Source: Mangrovicoccus sp049603835
GTDB lineage: Bacteria > Pseudomonadota > Alphaproteobacteria > Rhodobacterales > Rhodobacteraceae
Assembly: GCA_049603835.1 (NCBI GenBank)
Contig: JBMYSZ010000017.1
Location: forward strand, 1-64,000
Direction: 5' to 3'
DNA length: 64,000 nt
The position numbers were made by a program, and so were the translations under genes. The notes below the pieces were generated by a model that searched no databases, was not told the DNA's origin, and worked only from the letters and a program-made list of their open reading frames with translations. Below, one piece after another: positions 32,977 to 41,353 of this stretch (position 1 is the stretch's first letter; the number at the start of each line of letters is the position of its first letter).

Positions 32977-33941
32977 CCCAGGCAGCCTCTCAGGCGGCGA
33001 CCGAGACGTCGATTGAGCCAATGACTGTGTCTATGAGCGGGGCAGAGCGCTTTGGGCTTCTGGCCCTGCTATTGGTGATTGGAGCGGGCTGGGGGCTGAC
33101 GCAGCCATTATCTAAAATCGCAGTCTCCGAAGGCTATCGCCATTTCGGGCTGATCTTTTGGCAATTTGCTGTGGGATCGGTGATCTTGGCTGTGATCACA
33201 ATTGCCCGGCGGCAAAAATTTCCCAAAGGCTGGGCGCAATGGGGGTTTTGCGCTCTGATTGCTGTCCTCGGCACGGTGCTGCCCAATGCGGCCGGGTTTC
33301 AGGCGGCGGTGTATCTGCCGGCGGGGATTATTTCGGTGCTTTTGTCCTTGGTGCCAATCCTCGCCTATCCGGTGGCGTTAAGCTTTGGCACGGACCAGTT
33401 TCACCGGATGCGCCTATTCGGGCTGCTCCTGGGCTTGGTTGCGGTGGCCTTTATCGCCTTGCCGCAAGCCAGCCTGCCGGATCCGGGCATGTTGCGCTAT
33501 CTACCTCTCGCTCTAGTGGCGCCTCTTTTTTACGCATTTGAGGGAAATATCGTCGCGCGTTACGGCACTCAGGGCTTGGATCCGATCCAGGTTCTGCTGG
33601 GCGCCTCGCTGATCGGTATGGTGATTTGCGCCCCTCTTGCGCTGTTCAGCGGCAGTTGGATCGACCCGCGACCGCCTTGGGGGCTGCCGGATATGGCCTT
33701 GATCGTGTCATCAATCATCCATGCGCTGATCTATTCCGCCTATGTTTGGCTGGTTGGCCGGGCGGGAGCGGTCTTTGCGGCGCAGGTTTCCTATCTGGTG
33801 ACAGGTTTTGGAGTATGCTGGTCGATGCTTTTGCTCAATGAGCGCTATTCCGCCACGCTTTGGCTGGCTGTGGCGATTATGTTTATTGGGCTATTTCTTG
33901 TTCAACCACGACGGAAAAATCCCTTGCCCGCCCCGGCGTAA
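32973..33941 (+). CDS. DMT-superfamily (EamA) transporter
   Basis: Inner-membrane protein of 322 residues with ten helices in two EamA repeats (about 25-160 and 175-310). GWGLTQPLSKIAV in the first helix pair and PLFYAFEGNIVAR in the middle are typical. Members export amino acids or metabolites or act as drug/metabolite exchangers; the substrate is not predictable. The start overlaps the YmdB stop by four bases. The hydrophilic 25-residue N-terminus is unusual but plausible. One TGTGATCACA copy falls at 33191, encoding Val-Ile-Thr in the third helix. Confidence 0.87.
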   Translation: MTQAASQAATETSIEPMTVSMSGAERFGLLALLLVIGAGWGLTQPLSKIAVSEGYRHFGLIFWQFAVGSVILAVITIARRQKFPKGWAQWGFCALIAVLGTVLPNAAGFQAAVYLPAGIISVLLSLVPILAYPVALSFGTDQFHRMRLFGLLLGLVAVAFIALPQASLPDPGMLRYLPLALVAPLFYAFEGNIVARYGTQGLDPIQVLLGASLIGMVICAPLALFSGSWIDPRPPWGLPDMALIVSSIIHALIYSAYVWLVGRAGAVFAAQVSYLVTGFGVCWSMLLLNERYSATLWLAVAIMFIGLFLVQPRRKNPLPAPA

Positions 33942-35762
33942 TTGCACATTCTCCACTTCCGAGACTGTCCTGTTCAGGTATTGATCTTGCTACTTTCCTT
34001 AGCCCCAGCGGCTGCCCCATACTTGGCCCTTGCGGTTGTCGGCATCATGTTCGTTCTGTTCATCTCAGAACGGTATCCGGCGGAAGTGACTGCTATTGGT
34101 GGCGTCTCTTTGATGCTGATTTTGGGTATTTTGCCCTATGAAGACGGGCTTGCTGTCCTCTCAAACCAAGCGCCTTGGACCATTGCCGCAATGTTCATTG
34201 TGATGGGCGCCTTAGTGCGGACCGGGGCTTTGGACTGGGTTATTCAACGCACCCAAGCCTATGCCAAAGGGCAGCCTGGAATTGCGCTGCTGCTGTTGCT
34301 GTTCTTTGTGGCGGCGTCTTCGGCGGTTGTGTCCAATACACCGGTGGTTGTGGTGATGATCCCGGTCTTTATCCAACTTGCGAAAACTCTTGGCAAATCG
34401 GCATCCAAGCTTTTGATCCCGCTGTCTTATGCGGCGATCATGGGGGGGACCATGACCTTGATTGGCACATCGACCAATTTGCTGGTGGATGGTGTTGCGC
34501 GCAGCCAAGGGTTAGAGGCCTTTGGGATCTTCGAGGCTACCCCGGTGGGTATCGTCGTGGTGGCCTGGGGGATGATTTATCTGCATTTCATCGCGCCTCG
34601 GCTGCTGCCAGATCGCGATAGCATGGCCAGTTTGCTTAATAGCGGCTCAAAGCGGAAGTTTTTCACCGAAGTCGCTATCCCCGAAGGCAGTGCTTTGATC
34701 GGTCAGAAGGCTGTGGAGGTGCAGCTGTTCAAGCGCGAAGGCATGCGGATGATCGATGTGCTGCGCGGAGACGCGTCTTTGCGACGTAATTTGACGGATG
34801 TGGTCATCGAATTGGGGGACCGCGTGGTTTTGCGGACCGAAATGTCCGAACTCTTGGGCATTCAGCAAAACAAAGATCTGCGGATGGTGGATAAGCTGAG
34901 CTCGGTGGAAACCACTATTGTCGAGGTCTTGATCACCCCTGGTGCGCGGATGATCGGCCGGTCGCTTGGCGGGTTGCGGCTTCGCCGGCGTTATGGGGTC
35001 TATCCTTTGGCGGCGCATCGCTCGAACCAGAATATCGGCCGTCAGCTAGATGATTTGATCGTGCGCGTTGGTGATACCCTGCTTCTTGAAGGCACCCCCG
35101 AAGATATTCGCCGCCTTGCTCAGGATATGGGCTTGGTTGATGTGACCACCCCTGCGGCGCGGGCCTATCGTCGGGAACATGCGCCTGTGGCCTTGGCCAG
35201 CTTGGCGGGGATTGTGATCTTGGCCGCGCTTGGGGTCGCGCCGATTCTCATGCTGTCGGTTTTGGCGGTTGCCGTGGTGCTTTTGACCCGGGCCATCGAC
35301 GCGGAAGAGGCCTATTCCTATATTGATGGCCGTTTGCTGTCGCTGATCTTTTCTATGCTGGCGATTGGTGCGGCGCTGGATCATTCCGGCGCGGTGCAGC
35401 TGGTGGTGGATGCAATCGCCCCGGCCTTGGCGCAGATGCCGCCCTTTATCGTGGTCTATGCTATTTACCTGCTGACCTCTGTGCTGACTGAGCTTGTGTC
35501 CAATAATGCGGTGGCGGTGGTGGTGACGCCGATTGCCATTGGGCTTGGCACGGCATTGGGGCTGGATCCGCGACCGCTGGTGGTGGCGGTGATGATCGCG
35601 GCCTCGGCCAGTTTCGCGACGCCAATTGGCTATCAGACTAATATGATGGTGTTTGGCCCTGGCGGCTATCGCTTCACCGATTTTATCCGAGTTGGGGTGC
35701 CGCTGAATCTAAGCGTGGGGATTCTGGCCTCGGCGGTTATTCCGCTGGTCTTTCCCTTATAA
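33942..35762 (+). CDS. SLC13/DASS-family permease with central TrkA_C domains
   Basis: Membrane protein of up to 606 residues. Two halves with about five to six helices each flank a cytoplasmic insert (about 235-405) containing two TrkA_C (RCK_C) domains. SNTPVVVVMIPVFIQLA and GTSTNLLVDG in the first half and SNNAVAVVVTPIAIGLG and TPIGYQTNMMVFGPG in the second are the paired SNT-type motifs that bind sodium and a carboxylate in DASS proteins. It probably carries a dicarboxylate, sulfate or similar anion. The start is uncertain: TTG at 33942 directly follows the previous stop, and TTG at 33981 is an alternative; neither has a strong ribosome site. Confidence 0.87.
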   Translation: MHILHFRDCPVQVLILLLSLAPAAAPYLALAVVGIMFVLFISERYPAEVTAIGGVSLMLILGILPYEDGLAVLSNQAPWTIAAMFIVMGALVRTGALDWVIQRTQAYAKGQPGIALLLLLFFVAASSAVVSNTPVVVVMIPVFIQLAKTLGKSASKLLIPLSYAAIMGGTMTLIGTSTNLLVDGVARSQGLEAFGIFEATPVGIVVVAWGMIYLHFIAPRLLPDRDSMASLLNSGSKRKFFTEVAIPEGSALIGQKAVEVQLFKREGMRMIDVLRGDASLRRNLTDVVIELGDRVVLRTEMSELLGIQQNKDLRMVDKLSSVETTIVEVLITPGARMIGRSLGGLRLRRRYGVYPLAAHRSNQNIGRQLDDLIVRVGDTLLLEGTPEDIRRLAQDMGLVDVTTPAARAYRREHAPVALASLAGIVILAALGVAPILMLSVLAVAVVLLTRAIDAEEAYSYIDGRLLSLIFSMLAIGAALDHSGAVQLVVDAIAPALAQMPPFIVVYAIYLLTSVLTELVSNNAVAVVVTPIAIGLGTALGLDPRPLVVAVMIAASASFATPIGYQTNMMVFGPGGYRFTDFIRVGVPLNLSVGILASAVIPLVFPL

Positions 35763-35778
35763 TCTGGCCCCTATAAGC

Positions 35779-35807
35779 AAAACCGCCCCGGATTGAGGGC
35801 GGTTTTT
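35779..35807. terminator. Bidirectional intrinsic terminator
   Basis: AAAACCGCCC and GGGCGGTTTTT form a stem with a short loop, giving a T-run on the plus strand after the SLC13 gene and on the minus strand after the VPLPA-tail gene, which converge here. Confidence 0.88.
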
Positions 35808-35831
35808 AGCCTTTGCATAGGGTCGTGCTGC

Positions 35832-36338
35832 TTAGGACTTTTTGCGGCGTAGAATTGCCAAACCAGCCAGAGCAGAAGCCAGGGCAGGCAGGGCCGGACC
35901 CACCGGCACAGCGGCGCTATCAGCGGTCATTTCAATGCTGAGGGTCGCGGCGGAACTCAGCGCCCCGGCTTCGCCAAAGACCTGGAAAATATCGCCCGCT
36001 GCCAAGAACATATTAATGACTGCGCCGGATTGACCATTTGTGCCGATGATGACGCCATCTGTGACGAAACTAAAGGCCACGCTAGGATCGGGGCCGAAAT
36101 AGAGCAAAGCCGCGTCCGAGGCGGAGCTCGCGACGCCCATAATCCCGACCGTGGTCAGGACCAGATCGTTCAGCGCTTCGAATTCATAAGTGACGGTATC
36201 GCCGGCCATCAGGGTTTGGTGCAGCGGCTTGACCTCGCCAATATCGATTGTGGTCGATTGGGTGAAAGTCACGGCATAAGCGCCCTGCGCAACAAGGCAT
36301 CCCAGTAATCCAGCGGCGATGGAGTTTTTAACGGTCAT
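35832..36338 (-). CDS. Secreted protein with VPLPA-CTERM-like sorting tail
   Basis: Protein of 168 residues with an N-terminal signal peptide (about 1-22, ending GAYA), a beta-rich mature part without recognised domain, and a C-terminal tail: VPVGPALPALASALAGLAILRRKKS. That tail has the three parts of an exosortase substrate: a Val-Pro-containing motif, one hydrophobic helix and a basic end, and it resembles the VPLPA-CTERM class common in Rhodobacteraceae. It is predicted to be cut and attached or released at the cell surface. No exosortase gene is in the window. The leader contains a GTCTCG...CGAGAC hairpin (36363-36379). Confidence 0.78.
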   Translation of the reverse strand: MTVKNSIAAGLLGCLVAQGAYAVTFTQSTTIDIGEVKPLHQTLMAGDTVTYEFEALNDLVLTTVGIMGVASSASDAALLYFGPDPSVAFSFVTDGVIIGTNGQSGAVINMFLAAGDIFQVFGEAGALSSAATLSIEMTADSAAVPVGPALPALASALAGLAILRRKKS

Positions 36339-36545
36339 AATCTGTCGTATATCCTGTTGAAGGTCTCGTTATGCGAGACAGGAAAAATTTCGACGAATTT
36401 TCTCAATAACTCCCTAACCAAGGGGCAATTTGTTTCGATTCTGGAAATTCATATCTGGCTTTGCTTGTGTCGCATGGGATTGCCCCCAAGGCGGTGGTTG
36501 CGATAAAGACACGCCGATGACCGCAAAATAAATCGGAGAAGACCC

Positions 36546-37286
36546 ATGGCAGGGCACTCAAAATGGGCCAATATCCAGCACCGCAAGGGGCGCCAGGATG
36601 CCGCGCGCTCGAAGCTGTTTTCTAAACTGTCCAAAGAAATCACCGTCGCCGCGAAAATGGGCGACCCGGACCCGGAAAAGAACCCGCGTTTGCGCCTGGC
36701 GGTGAAAGAAGCCAAGTCGCAATCTATGCCAAAGGACAATATCGACCGCGCCATCAAAAAGGCGACCGGCGGCGATGCGGAAAACTATGACGAAATCCGC
36801 TATGAGGGCTATGGTCCCGGCGGCGTTGCGGTAATTGTCGAGGCGATGACCGATAACCGCAATCGGACGGCCTCTAATGTCCGTTCGACCTTTTCGAAAA
36901 ATGGCGGGAATCTGGGGGAGACTGGCTCGGTTTCTTTCATGTTCGACCGTAAGGGCGAGATTGTTTACCCAGCCTCCGCGGGCGATGCGGATACAGTGAT
37001 GGAAGCCGCGATCGAAGCGGGCGCCGAAGATGTCGAAAGCTCTGACGAGGGCCATGTCATCTATACGGATTTCAACGACCTGTCCGAAGTGTCCAATGCG
37101 ATGGAAGAGGCTCTGGGCGAATCAGAATCGACCAAGCTGATCTGGAAGCCGCAAACCACGACCGAGCTGGATCTTGAAGGCGCGCAGAAATTGTTCAAGC
37201 TGATCGAAATCCTCGAAGATGATGATGACGTGCAAAATGTCACCGCCAATTTCGAAGTCTCCGACGAGATCATGGAACAGCTCTAA
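36546..37286 (+). CDS. yebC: YebC/PmpR-family protein
   Basis: Protein of 246 residues starting MAGHSKWANIQHRKGRQDA, the invariant YebC N-terminus, followed by KAATGGDAENYDEIRYEGYGPGG-type core (here KKATGGDAENYDEIRYEG) and an acidic C-terminal domain. YebC proteins have been described as transcription regulators and, more recently, as ribosome-associated factors that help translate proline stretches; the poly-proline proteins at 2-4.5 kb would be natural clients. GGAGAAGACCC precedes the ATG. An intrinsic terminator follows 29 bases after the stop. Confidence 0.95.
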   Translation: MAGHSKWANIQHRKGRQDAARSKLFSKLSKEITVAAKMGDPDPEKNPRLRLAVKEAKSQSMPKDNIDRAIKKATGGDAENYDEIRYEGYGPGGVAVIVEAMTDNRNRTASNVRSTFSKNGGNLGETGSVSFMFDRKGEIVYPASAGDADTVMEAAIEAGAEDVESSDEGHVIYTDFNDLSEVSNAMEEALGESESTKLIWKPQTTTELDLEGAQKLFKLIEILEDDDDVQNVTANFEVSDEIMEQL

Positions 37287-37315
37287 GGCGCTTTGCCAAA
37301 TCGATAGTGTATGAT

Positions 37316-37346
37316 CGCCTCCGCGTTTTGCGGGGGCGTTTTCGTT
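37316..37346 (+). terminator. Intrinsic terminator after yebC
   Basis: CGCCTCCGC and GCGGGGGCG pair (one wobble) around GTTTT and are followed by TTTTCGTTT. Confidence 0.8.
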
Positions 37347-37436
37347 TGTGGGCGCGGCGATGCCCTGTGGTGCAAATCGAATATGTTAGGCGATTCCAGG
37401 CTGGACCTGCTTGGCGAGGAGTGGCACTCAAACCCT

Positions 37437-38651
37437 ATGCATATCGTTTTTTCGCATCAGAATTTTCCGGCGCAATTTGGTGGGTTTGGCCATTATCTTG
37501 CCAGCCTAGGCCATAAGGTCACCTTTTTTACAGCGGCTGAAAAGGCGCGACCGCCTGAGGGCTGCCAGATGGTCAAGATGAAGGCTCATCGCGAGGTGAC
37601 CGATGGGATACATCGCTTTGTGCGCAGTACCGAAAATGCCGTTCTGAATGCCCAAGGCTTTGCCAATGCCGCCATGCGGGTAAAGGCGCGGCTGGGGCAG
37701 GTAGATGCGGTTGTGGCGCATTCGGGCTGGGGCTCGGGGACATTTGCCAAAGCGGTTTGGCCAGAGGCGAAATTCATCAGCTATGCGGAATGGTATTACC
37801 GCTATCCACCGCGCGATGCGACCGAGATCACAGAGGGTCAAGCGCCAGAGGATGGGCGCGCCCAAGCCCAATGTCGCAATATCCCCATGCTGTTGGATTT
37901 TGACCAGGCGGATCGGATTTGGTGCCCGACCCATTTCCAGGCGGCGCAGTTCCCTGAATATTGGCAGGCCAAGACGCGGGTGATGCATGATGGGGTGGAT
38001 TGCGCTCGCTTTGCGCCGGCCGAGGCCTGGGTGGAGGGCGTTCCCGAAGGGGCGGAGCTGGTCACTTATGCCACGCGCGGGATGGAGCCGCATCGCGGTT
38101 TCCCGGAATTCATGCGCGCTTTGGCGATTTTGCAAAAGCAGCGGCCGAATATGCATGCGGTCATCGCCGGGGTGGATCGCGTGGCCTATGGCACGCCACT
38201 GCCCGAAGGCGAAAGCTGGAAGGCGCGGATGCTGGCGGAGTTGGATTTGGATCTAACTCGGGTGCATTTCGTGGGGCTTTTGCCTGGCCCGAAATATCGG
38301 GAATTATTGCAGGCCAGCCAGGCGCATATCTATCTGACCGTGCCATTTGTGCTGAGCTGGTCGATGATCGAAAGCATGGCTGTGGGCTGTCCGATGGTTG
38401 TGTCTGATACGGCTCCGGTGCGCGAAGCGATCACCAGCCCGGATATGGCGGAAATTGTTGGGCCGCAGGATCCCGAGGCTGTGGCGGCAGCGGTGACGCG
38501 TCTGCTTGATGATCGCGAGATGGCGCAAGCCAAGGGTCGGGCGGCGCGGGCGCGGGCTGTGGCGGCTTATGATCGGGCTTGGATCTGGCCCGCTCGGGCG
38601 GCGGAGCTGGCAGAGATGACTGGCGCGGAGATTGGCACAGATATTGCTTGA
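37437..38651 (+). CDS. GT4-family glycosyltransferase
   Basis: Glycosyltransferase of 404 residues with the GT-B fold. The acceptor domain begins MHIVFSHQNFPAQFGGFGHYLA; the donor domain shows VMHDGVDCARFAP, VTYATRGMEPHRGFPEFMRAL and HIYLTVPFVLSWSMIESMAVGCPMVVSDTAPVREAI, where the Ser-Met-Ile-Glu region corresponds to the GT4 nucleotide-sugar contact (EX7E-type). It probably builds a surface polysaccharide or glycolipid; the capsule export genes at 41-44 kb are a possible destination. The longer frame from 37311 crosses the yebC terminator and is rejected; the ribosome site GAGGAG lies rather far (16 bases) from the chosen ATG. Confidence 0.85.
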   Translation: MHIVFSHQNFPAQFGGFGHYLASLGHKVTFFTAAEKARPPEGCQMVKMKAHREVTDGIHRFVRSTENAVLNAQGFANAAMRVKARLGQVDAVVAHSGWGSGTFAKAVWPEAKFISYAEWYYRYPPRDATEITEGQAPEDGRAQAQCRNIPMLLDFDQADRIWCPTHFQAAQFPEYWQAKTRVMHDGVDCARFAPAEAWVEGVPEGAELVTYATRGMEPHRGFPEFMRALAILQKQRPNMHAVIAGVDRVAYGTPLPEGESWKARMLAELDLDLTRVHFVGLLPGPKYRELLQASQAHIYLTVPFVLSWSMIESMAVGCPMVVSDTAPVREAITSPDMAEIVGPQDPEAVAAAVTRLLDDREMAQAKGRAARARAVAAYDRAWIWPARAAELAEMTGAEIGTDIA

Positions 38652-38693
38652 ATCCTGCCAAAGCCTTTCGGGGCGACAGGAAAGGGCGCGCAT

Positions 38694-39095
38694 GTGGCAG
38701 AGCTGACATTTTACGAAAAACCCGGCTGTATTTCCAATACCCGGCAAAAGGGGCTTCTGACCCGTTCCGGGCATAGCTTGGATCTGCGTAATCTGCTGAC
38801 AGAAAGTTGGACGCCCGAGGCGCTGCGCCCTTATTTCGGGGAAAAACCGGTGGTGGACTGGTTCAATCGCACCGCGCCGCGGGTCAAATCCGGCGAGATC
38901 CGTCCCGATCAGCTGAGCGAGGCCGAAGCGCTGGATCTGATGTGCGCTGACCCGATTTTGATCCGCCGGCCTTTGATGGCCTCGGGCGGGCGTTATGAAA
39001 GCGGCTTTGATCAGGATTTGGTGGATGCGTGGTTGGGATTAGAGCTAGAGCCCACCGCAACCCGCGTCACGGATGATTGCCCCAAAGTTGAATGA
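38694..39095 (+). CDS. ArsC/Spx-family thioredoxin-fold protein (nitrogenase-associated-like)
   Basis: Protein of 133 residues with the ArsC/Spx fold: LTFYEKPGCISNTRQKGLL at the N-terminus, WFNRTAPRVKSGEI in the middle, and LMCADPILIRRPLMASGGRYESGFD, which matches the LIxRPL region. The active-site Cys is followed by Ile-Ser-Asn, so there is no second Cys. The pattern is closest to proteins labelled nitrogenase-associated or NifO-like, but no nif gene is near, so the label is nominal. GTG at 38694 has AGGAAAGG upstream. Its last 85 bases overlap the 3' end of the opposite LysR gene. Confidence 0.8.
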   Translation: MAELTFYEKPGCISNTRQKGLLTRSGHSLDLRNLLTESWTPEALRPYFGEKPVVDWFNRTAPRVKSGEIRPDQLSEAEALDLMCADPILIRRPLMASGGRYESGFDQDLVDAWLGLELEPTATRVTDDCPKVE

Positions 39096-40003
39096 GACCC
39101 GGGCAGGGGGCAGAGCGCCTGCATTTCCGCCGCAAGAAAATCCACCAATACCCGGACTTTCGGCGCCAATTGGCGGTGATGGGCGAAGACCGCATTAATC
39201 GGCGTGGTCGGCGGCTCTAGAGTCGCCTCGGTCAGCACCGGCACTAATGCCCCGCGTCGCAGACTATCCTGCACCATCCAGGCGGGGATCATGATGATAC
39301 CGCGCCCAGCCTCGGCCAGGCTGCGCAGGAACATCAGGCTAGAGGCTTTGATCGGCGCCTCAATCGCCAGCTCCACCACATCGCCCCCCATCCGAAACCG
39401 CCAACGAGGTTTCGCCGCGCCCAAGCGGAAGGACAGGCAGCTATGGCGCAGAAGGTCCTCGGGATGTTTGGGCCAGCCCCGCGTGGCCAGATAGCTCGGC
39501 GCGGCATAAAGCTGCGAATGGCTTTGCGCTAAGCGGCGGGCGATGAGGCTCGAATCCTCCAAATGCCCCATGCGAATAGCTAGATCGATCCGCCCTTCGA
39601 CCAGATCCAGCAGGGCGGCAGAGGTCGAAAGCTCTAGCTCAATTTCGGGATAGCGATCCAAAAAGCGAGGCAAAAGCGGCGCGATCAGCTGCGTGGCGAG
39701 GGCGGCTTCGGCGGTCAGGATCAAACGCCCGGCGGGGTGATCGGCCAGCTGACGAACCGCAAGCCGCGCCGCTTCCAAATCGCCGGTGATGCGCTTGGCA
39801 TGAGGGAAAAACAGCGCGCCCGCCTCTGACAGGCTTTGCTTGCGGGTGGTGCGATGAAAAAGGCGGCTGCCTAGGTCGTCCTCTAAGGCAGAGATCTGGC
39901 GCGAAATCGTCGAAGGGGTCAGCCCCAGGCTTCGGGCGGCGGCTGAAAAACTGCCCTCTTCGACAACAGAAACGAATATAGCGAGATCGGATAGCTTCTC
40001 CAT
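39011..40003 (-). CDS. LysR-family regulator, divergent from azoR
   Basis: Regulator of 330 residues. HTH at about 1-60 (MEKLSDLAIFVSVVEEGSF, then TPSTISRQISALEDDL), effector domain from about 90. It is some 30 residues longer than usual at the C-terminus (from about residue 298), and this tail is encoded opposite the last 28 codons of the ArsC-like gene. It is divergent from azoR (114 bases between starts) and probably regulates it. Just upstream of its ATG a direct repeat TGTGCAA-TA-TGTGCAA occurs (40005-40020). The frame extending to 40093 covers this intergenic region and is rejected. Confidence 0.88.
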   Translation of the reverse strand: MEKLSDLAIFVSVVEEGSFSAAARSLGLTPSTISRQISALEDDLGSRLFHRTTRKQSLSEAGALFFPHAKRITGDLEAARLAVRQLADHPAGRLILTAEAALATQLIAPLLPRFLDRYPEIELELSTSAALLDLVEGRIDLAIRMGHLEDSSLIARRLAQSHSQLYAAPSYLATRGWPKHPEDLLRHSCLSFRLGAAKPRWRFRMGGDVVELAIEAPIKASSLMFLRSLAEAGRGIIMIPAWMVQDSLRRGALVPVLTEATLEPPTTPINAVFAHHRQLAPKVRVLVDFLAAEMQALCPLPGSHSTLGQSSVTRVAVGSSSNPNHASTKS

Positions 40004-40117
40004 TTGTGCAATATGTGCAAAAATCCTTTGCAGTGAAAGAGATTTTCTGAACACAAAGCCGGAATTACATTGGTTTTCACAGAAAATAGCCACTGGTTGA
40101 GTTCAGGAGTGACCCCA

Positions 40118-40765
40118 ATGACCAAGCTGCTTTACATCAAAGCCTCCCCTCGGGGCGAAGAGTCCAAATCCGCGGCGCTGGCGGATGCCTATCTGGCCGT
40201 GTTGCGCGCAAATGATCCGACGATCGAGCTGGATGTGCTAGACCTGTCTACGGAAACCCTGCCGGAATATGACGGCGATAAGGTCGCCGCAAAGATGACG
40301 GTGATCATGGGCCAATCCCATGAGGGCGCGCAGAAAACCGCCTGGGATGAAATCACCGAGATCGCTAATCGCTTTATGGCGGCTGATATCTATCTGATCG
40401 CCACGCCCATGTGGAATGGCGGTGTGCCGTATAAGCTAAAGCAATATATCGATGTGATCCACCAGCCCGGCTTGCTTTGGGGCTTGGACCCGGAAAAGGG
40501 CTATTTCGGCCTACTGGAAAATAAGCGCGCGGTGCTGGCGCTGACCAGCGGCGCTTATGGCCCGGATATGCCGAGCCCGGCTTTTGGCATCGACCATCAG
40601 TCCACTTATCTTAGCTTCTGGCTGAACCAAGCCGGGGTCACGGATATTGAAATGCTGCGCTTCCAACCCAGCCTGCTGACTGCGGATCCCGAAGCCGCCT
40701 TCCTGGCCGCAAAGGAAAAAGCCGAGGCCGCAGCGGGGAAAGAGCCCGAGGCGATTCCCGCTTGA
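40118..40765 (+). CDS. azoR: FMN-dependent NADH-azoreductase
   Basis: Flavodoxin-like reductase of 215 residues that passes electrons from NADH through FMN to quinones or azo compounds. LLYIKASPRGEESKSAALADAYL binds the FMN phosphate, ATPMWNGGVPYKLKQYIDVI and LALTSGAYGP form the isoalloxazine site. The C-terminus has an acidic/Ala-rich tail (AAKEKAEAAAGKEPEAIPA) longer than in E. coli AzoR. AGGAG lies eight bases before the ATG at 40118. The divergent LysR gene is its likely activator, a common pairing for quinone-responsive defence. Confidence 0.92.
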   Translation: MTKLLYIKASPRGEESKSAALADAYLAVLRANDPTIELDVLDLSTETLPEYDGDKVAAKMTVIMGQSHEGAQKTAWDEITEIANRFMAADIYLIATPMWNGGVPYKLKQYIDVIHQPGLLWGLDPEKGYFGLLENKRAVLALTSGAYGPDMPSPAFGIDHQSTYLSFWLNQAGVTDIEMLRFQPSLLTADPEAAFLAAKEKAEAAAGKEPEAIPA

Positions 40766-40925
40766 AAGCCTCGGGGTCGGCTTTCGGCTCTTGCTCGCAT
40801 TATCTTCCCTTGGTGGGGCGTTAAAAAGCAGTAAGATCGTGTTCCACTGGGCGCTGCGCGCTTGGTGAAGCCAGATCTCGGCATATCTCACGATTTTGGG
40901 TCTTCGGACCTGATCCGTTTTTAAA

Positions 40926-40957
40926 ACAGCATCCGGTTTTCTGGGTGCTGTTTTTTT
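40926..40957. terminator. Intrinsic terminator between azoR and tRNA-Gln
   Basis: CAGCATCC and GGGTGCTG form a hairpin with TTTTTTT on the plus-strand side and TTTT on the minus-strand side, so it can serve azoR and the oppositely oriented tRNA-Gln. Confidence 0.75.
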
Positions 40958-41020
40958 GTGGCCCCATAACGCCGCTCTGCAGGGCTGGTCCGGCGGCTTG
41001 GTCATCGCATATGGTGGAAG

Positions 41021-41095
41021 TGGCTGGGGTGGTAGGATTCGAACCTACGGTACACGGTACCAAAAACCGCTGCCTTACCGCTTGGCTACACCCCA
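41021..41095 (-). tRNA. tRNA-Gln (anticodon UUG)
   Basis: The minus strand reads TGGGGTGTAGCCAAGCGGTA, an anticodon loop with TTG, then GGTTCGAATCC in the T arm and CACCCCA-G-CCA. The acceptor stem TGGGGTG/CACCCCA is perfect and the CCA end is encoded. It lies 258 bases downstream of kdsA. Glu-tRNA(Gln) of this type is the substrate of GatCAB. Confidence 0.97.
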
Positions 41096-41267
41096 ACAGT
41101 GAAGGGGGTATTATTGTTTTAGGTCAGGGAGTGCAAGAGGGGTAGGGGTGGAAAATCGCATGCTTTCGCTAGGAAATCTTCACTTGCCCGAAACTCGGCC
41201 CAAAGCGTTCCGGAAAATCACTGAATCCCCTATTCGCCGTCTTTCGTTTTGCGCGAAAGCGAATAGC

Positions 41268-41293
41268 AAAAGGGCGAGGAAATCCCCGCCCTT
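41268..41293 (-). terminator. Candidate terminator of the kdsA operon
   Basis: On the minus strand AAGGGCGGGG pairs with CCTCGCCCTT around ATTT and is followed by TTTGC. It lies about 60 bases after the kdsA stop. A second stem (CTATTCGC...GCGAATAG, 41229-41266) follows. Confidence 0.6.
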
Positions 41294-41353
41294 GAATTGG
41301 GTTTTTCGCTCGGTAGGCTCGGTGCAAATGCAGCCTTGCAGGTCCCAGAGCGG

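Larger units (their letters stand above)
24311..33200. repeat. Cluster of nine TGTGATCACA palindromes
   Basis: Exact copies start at 24311, 24329, 24358, 26784, 27002, 27068, 28178, 30932 and 33191. Two are intergenic; seven lie in coding sequence and all encode Val-Ile-Thr through GTG-ATC-ACA. By eye none was found in the rest of the window. The copy at 24358 extends to a perfect 14-base palindrome and that at 27068 to 12 bases. Confidence 0.8.

Noticed and set aside
24311..33200. Reading TGTGATCACA as CRP/FNR binding sites
   Set aside because: CRP sites have TGTGA and TCACA separated by six bases and FnrL sites are TTGAT-N4-ATCAA; here the half-sites abut, and most copies are inside genes rather than at promoters.
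36558..37055. Minus-strand frame of 165 codons inside yebC
   Set aside because: Antisense to the conserved YebC core; no ribosome site or family match.
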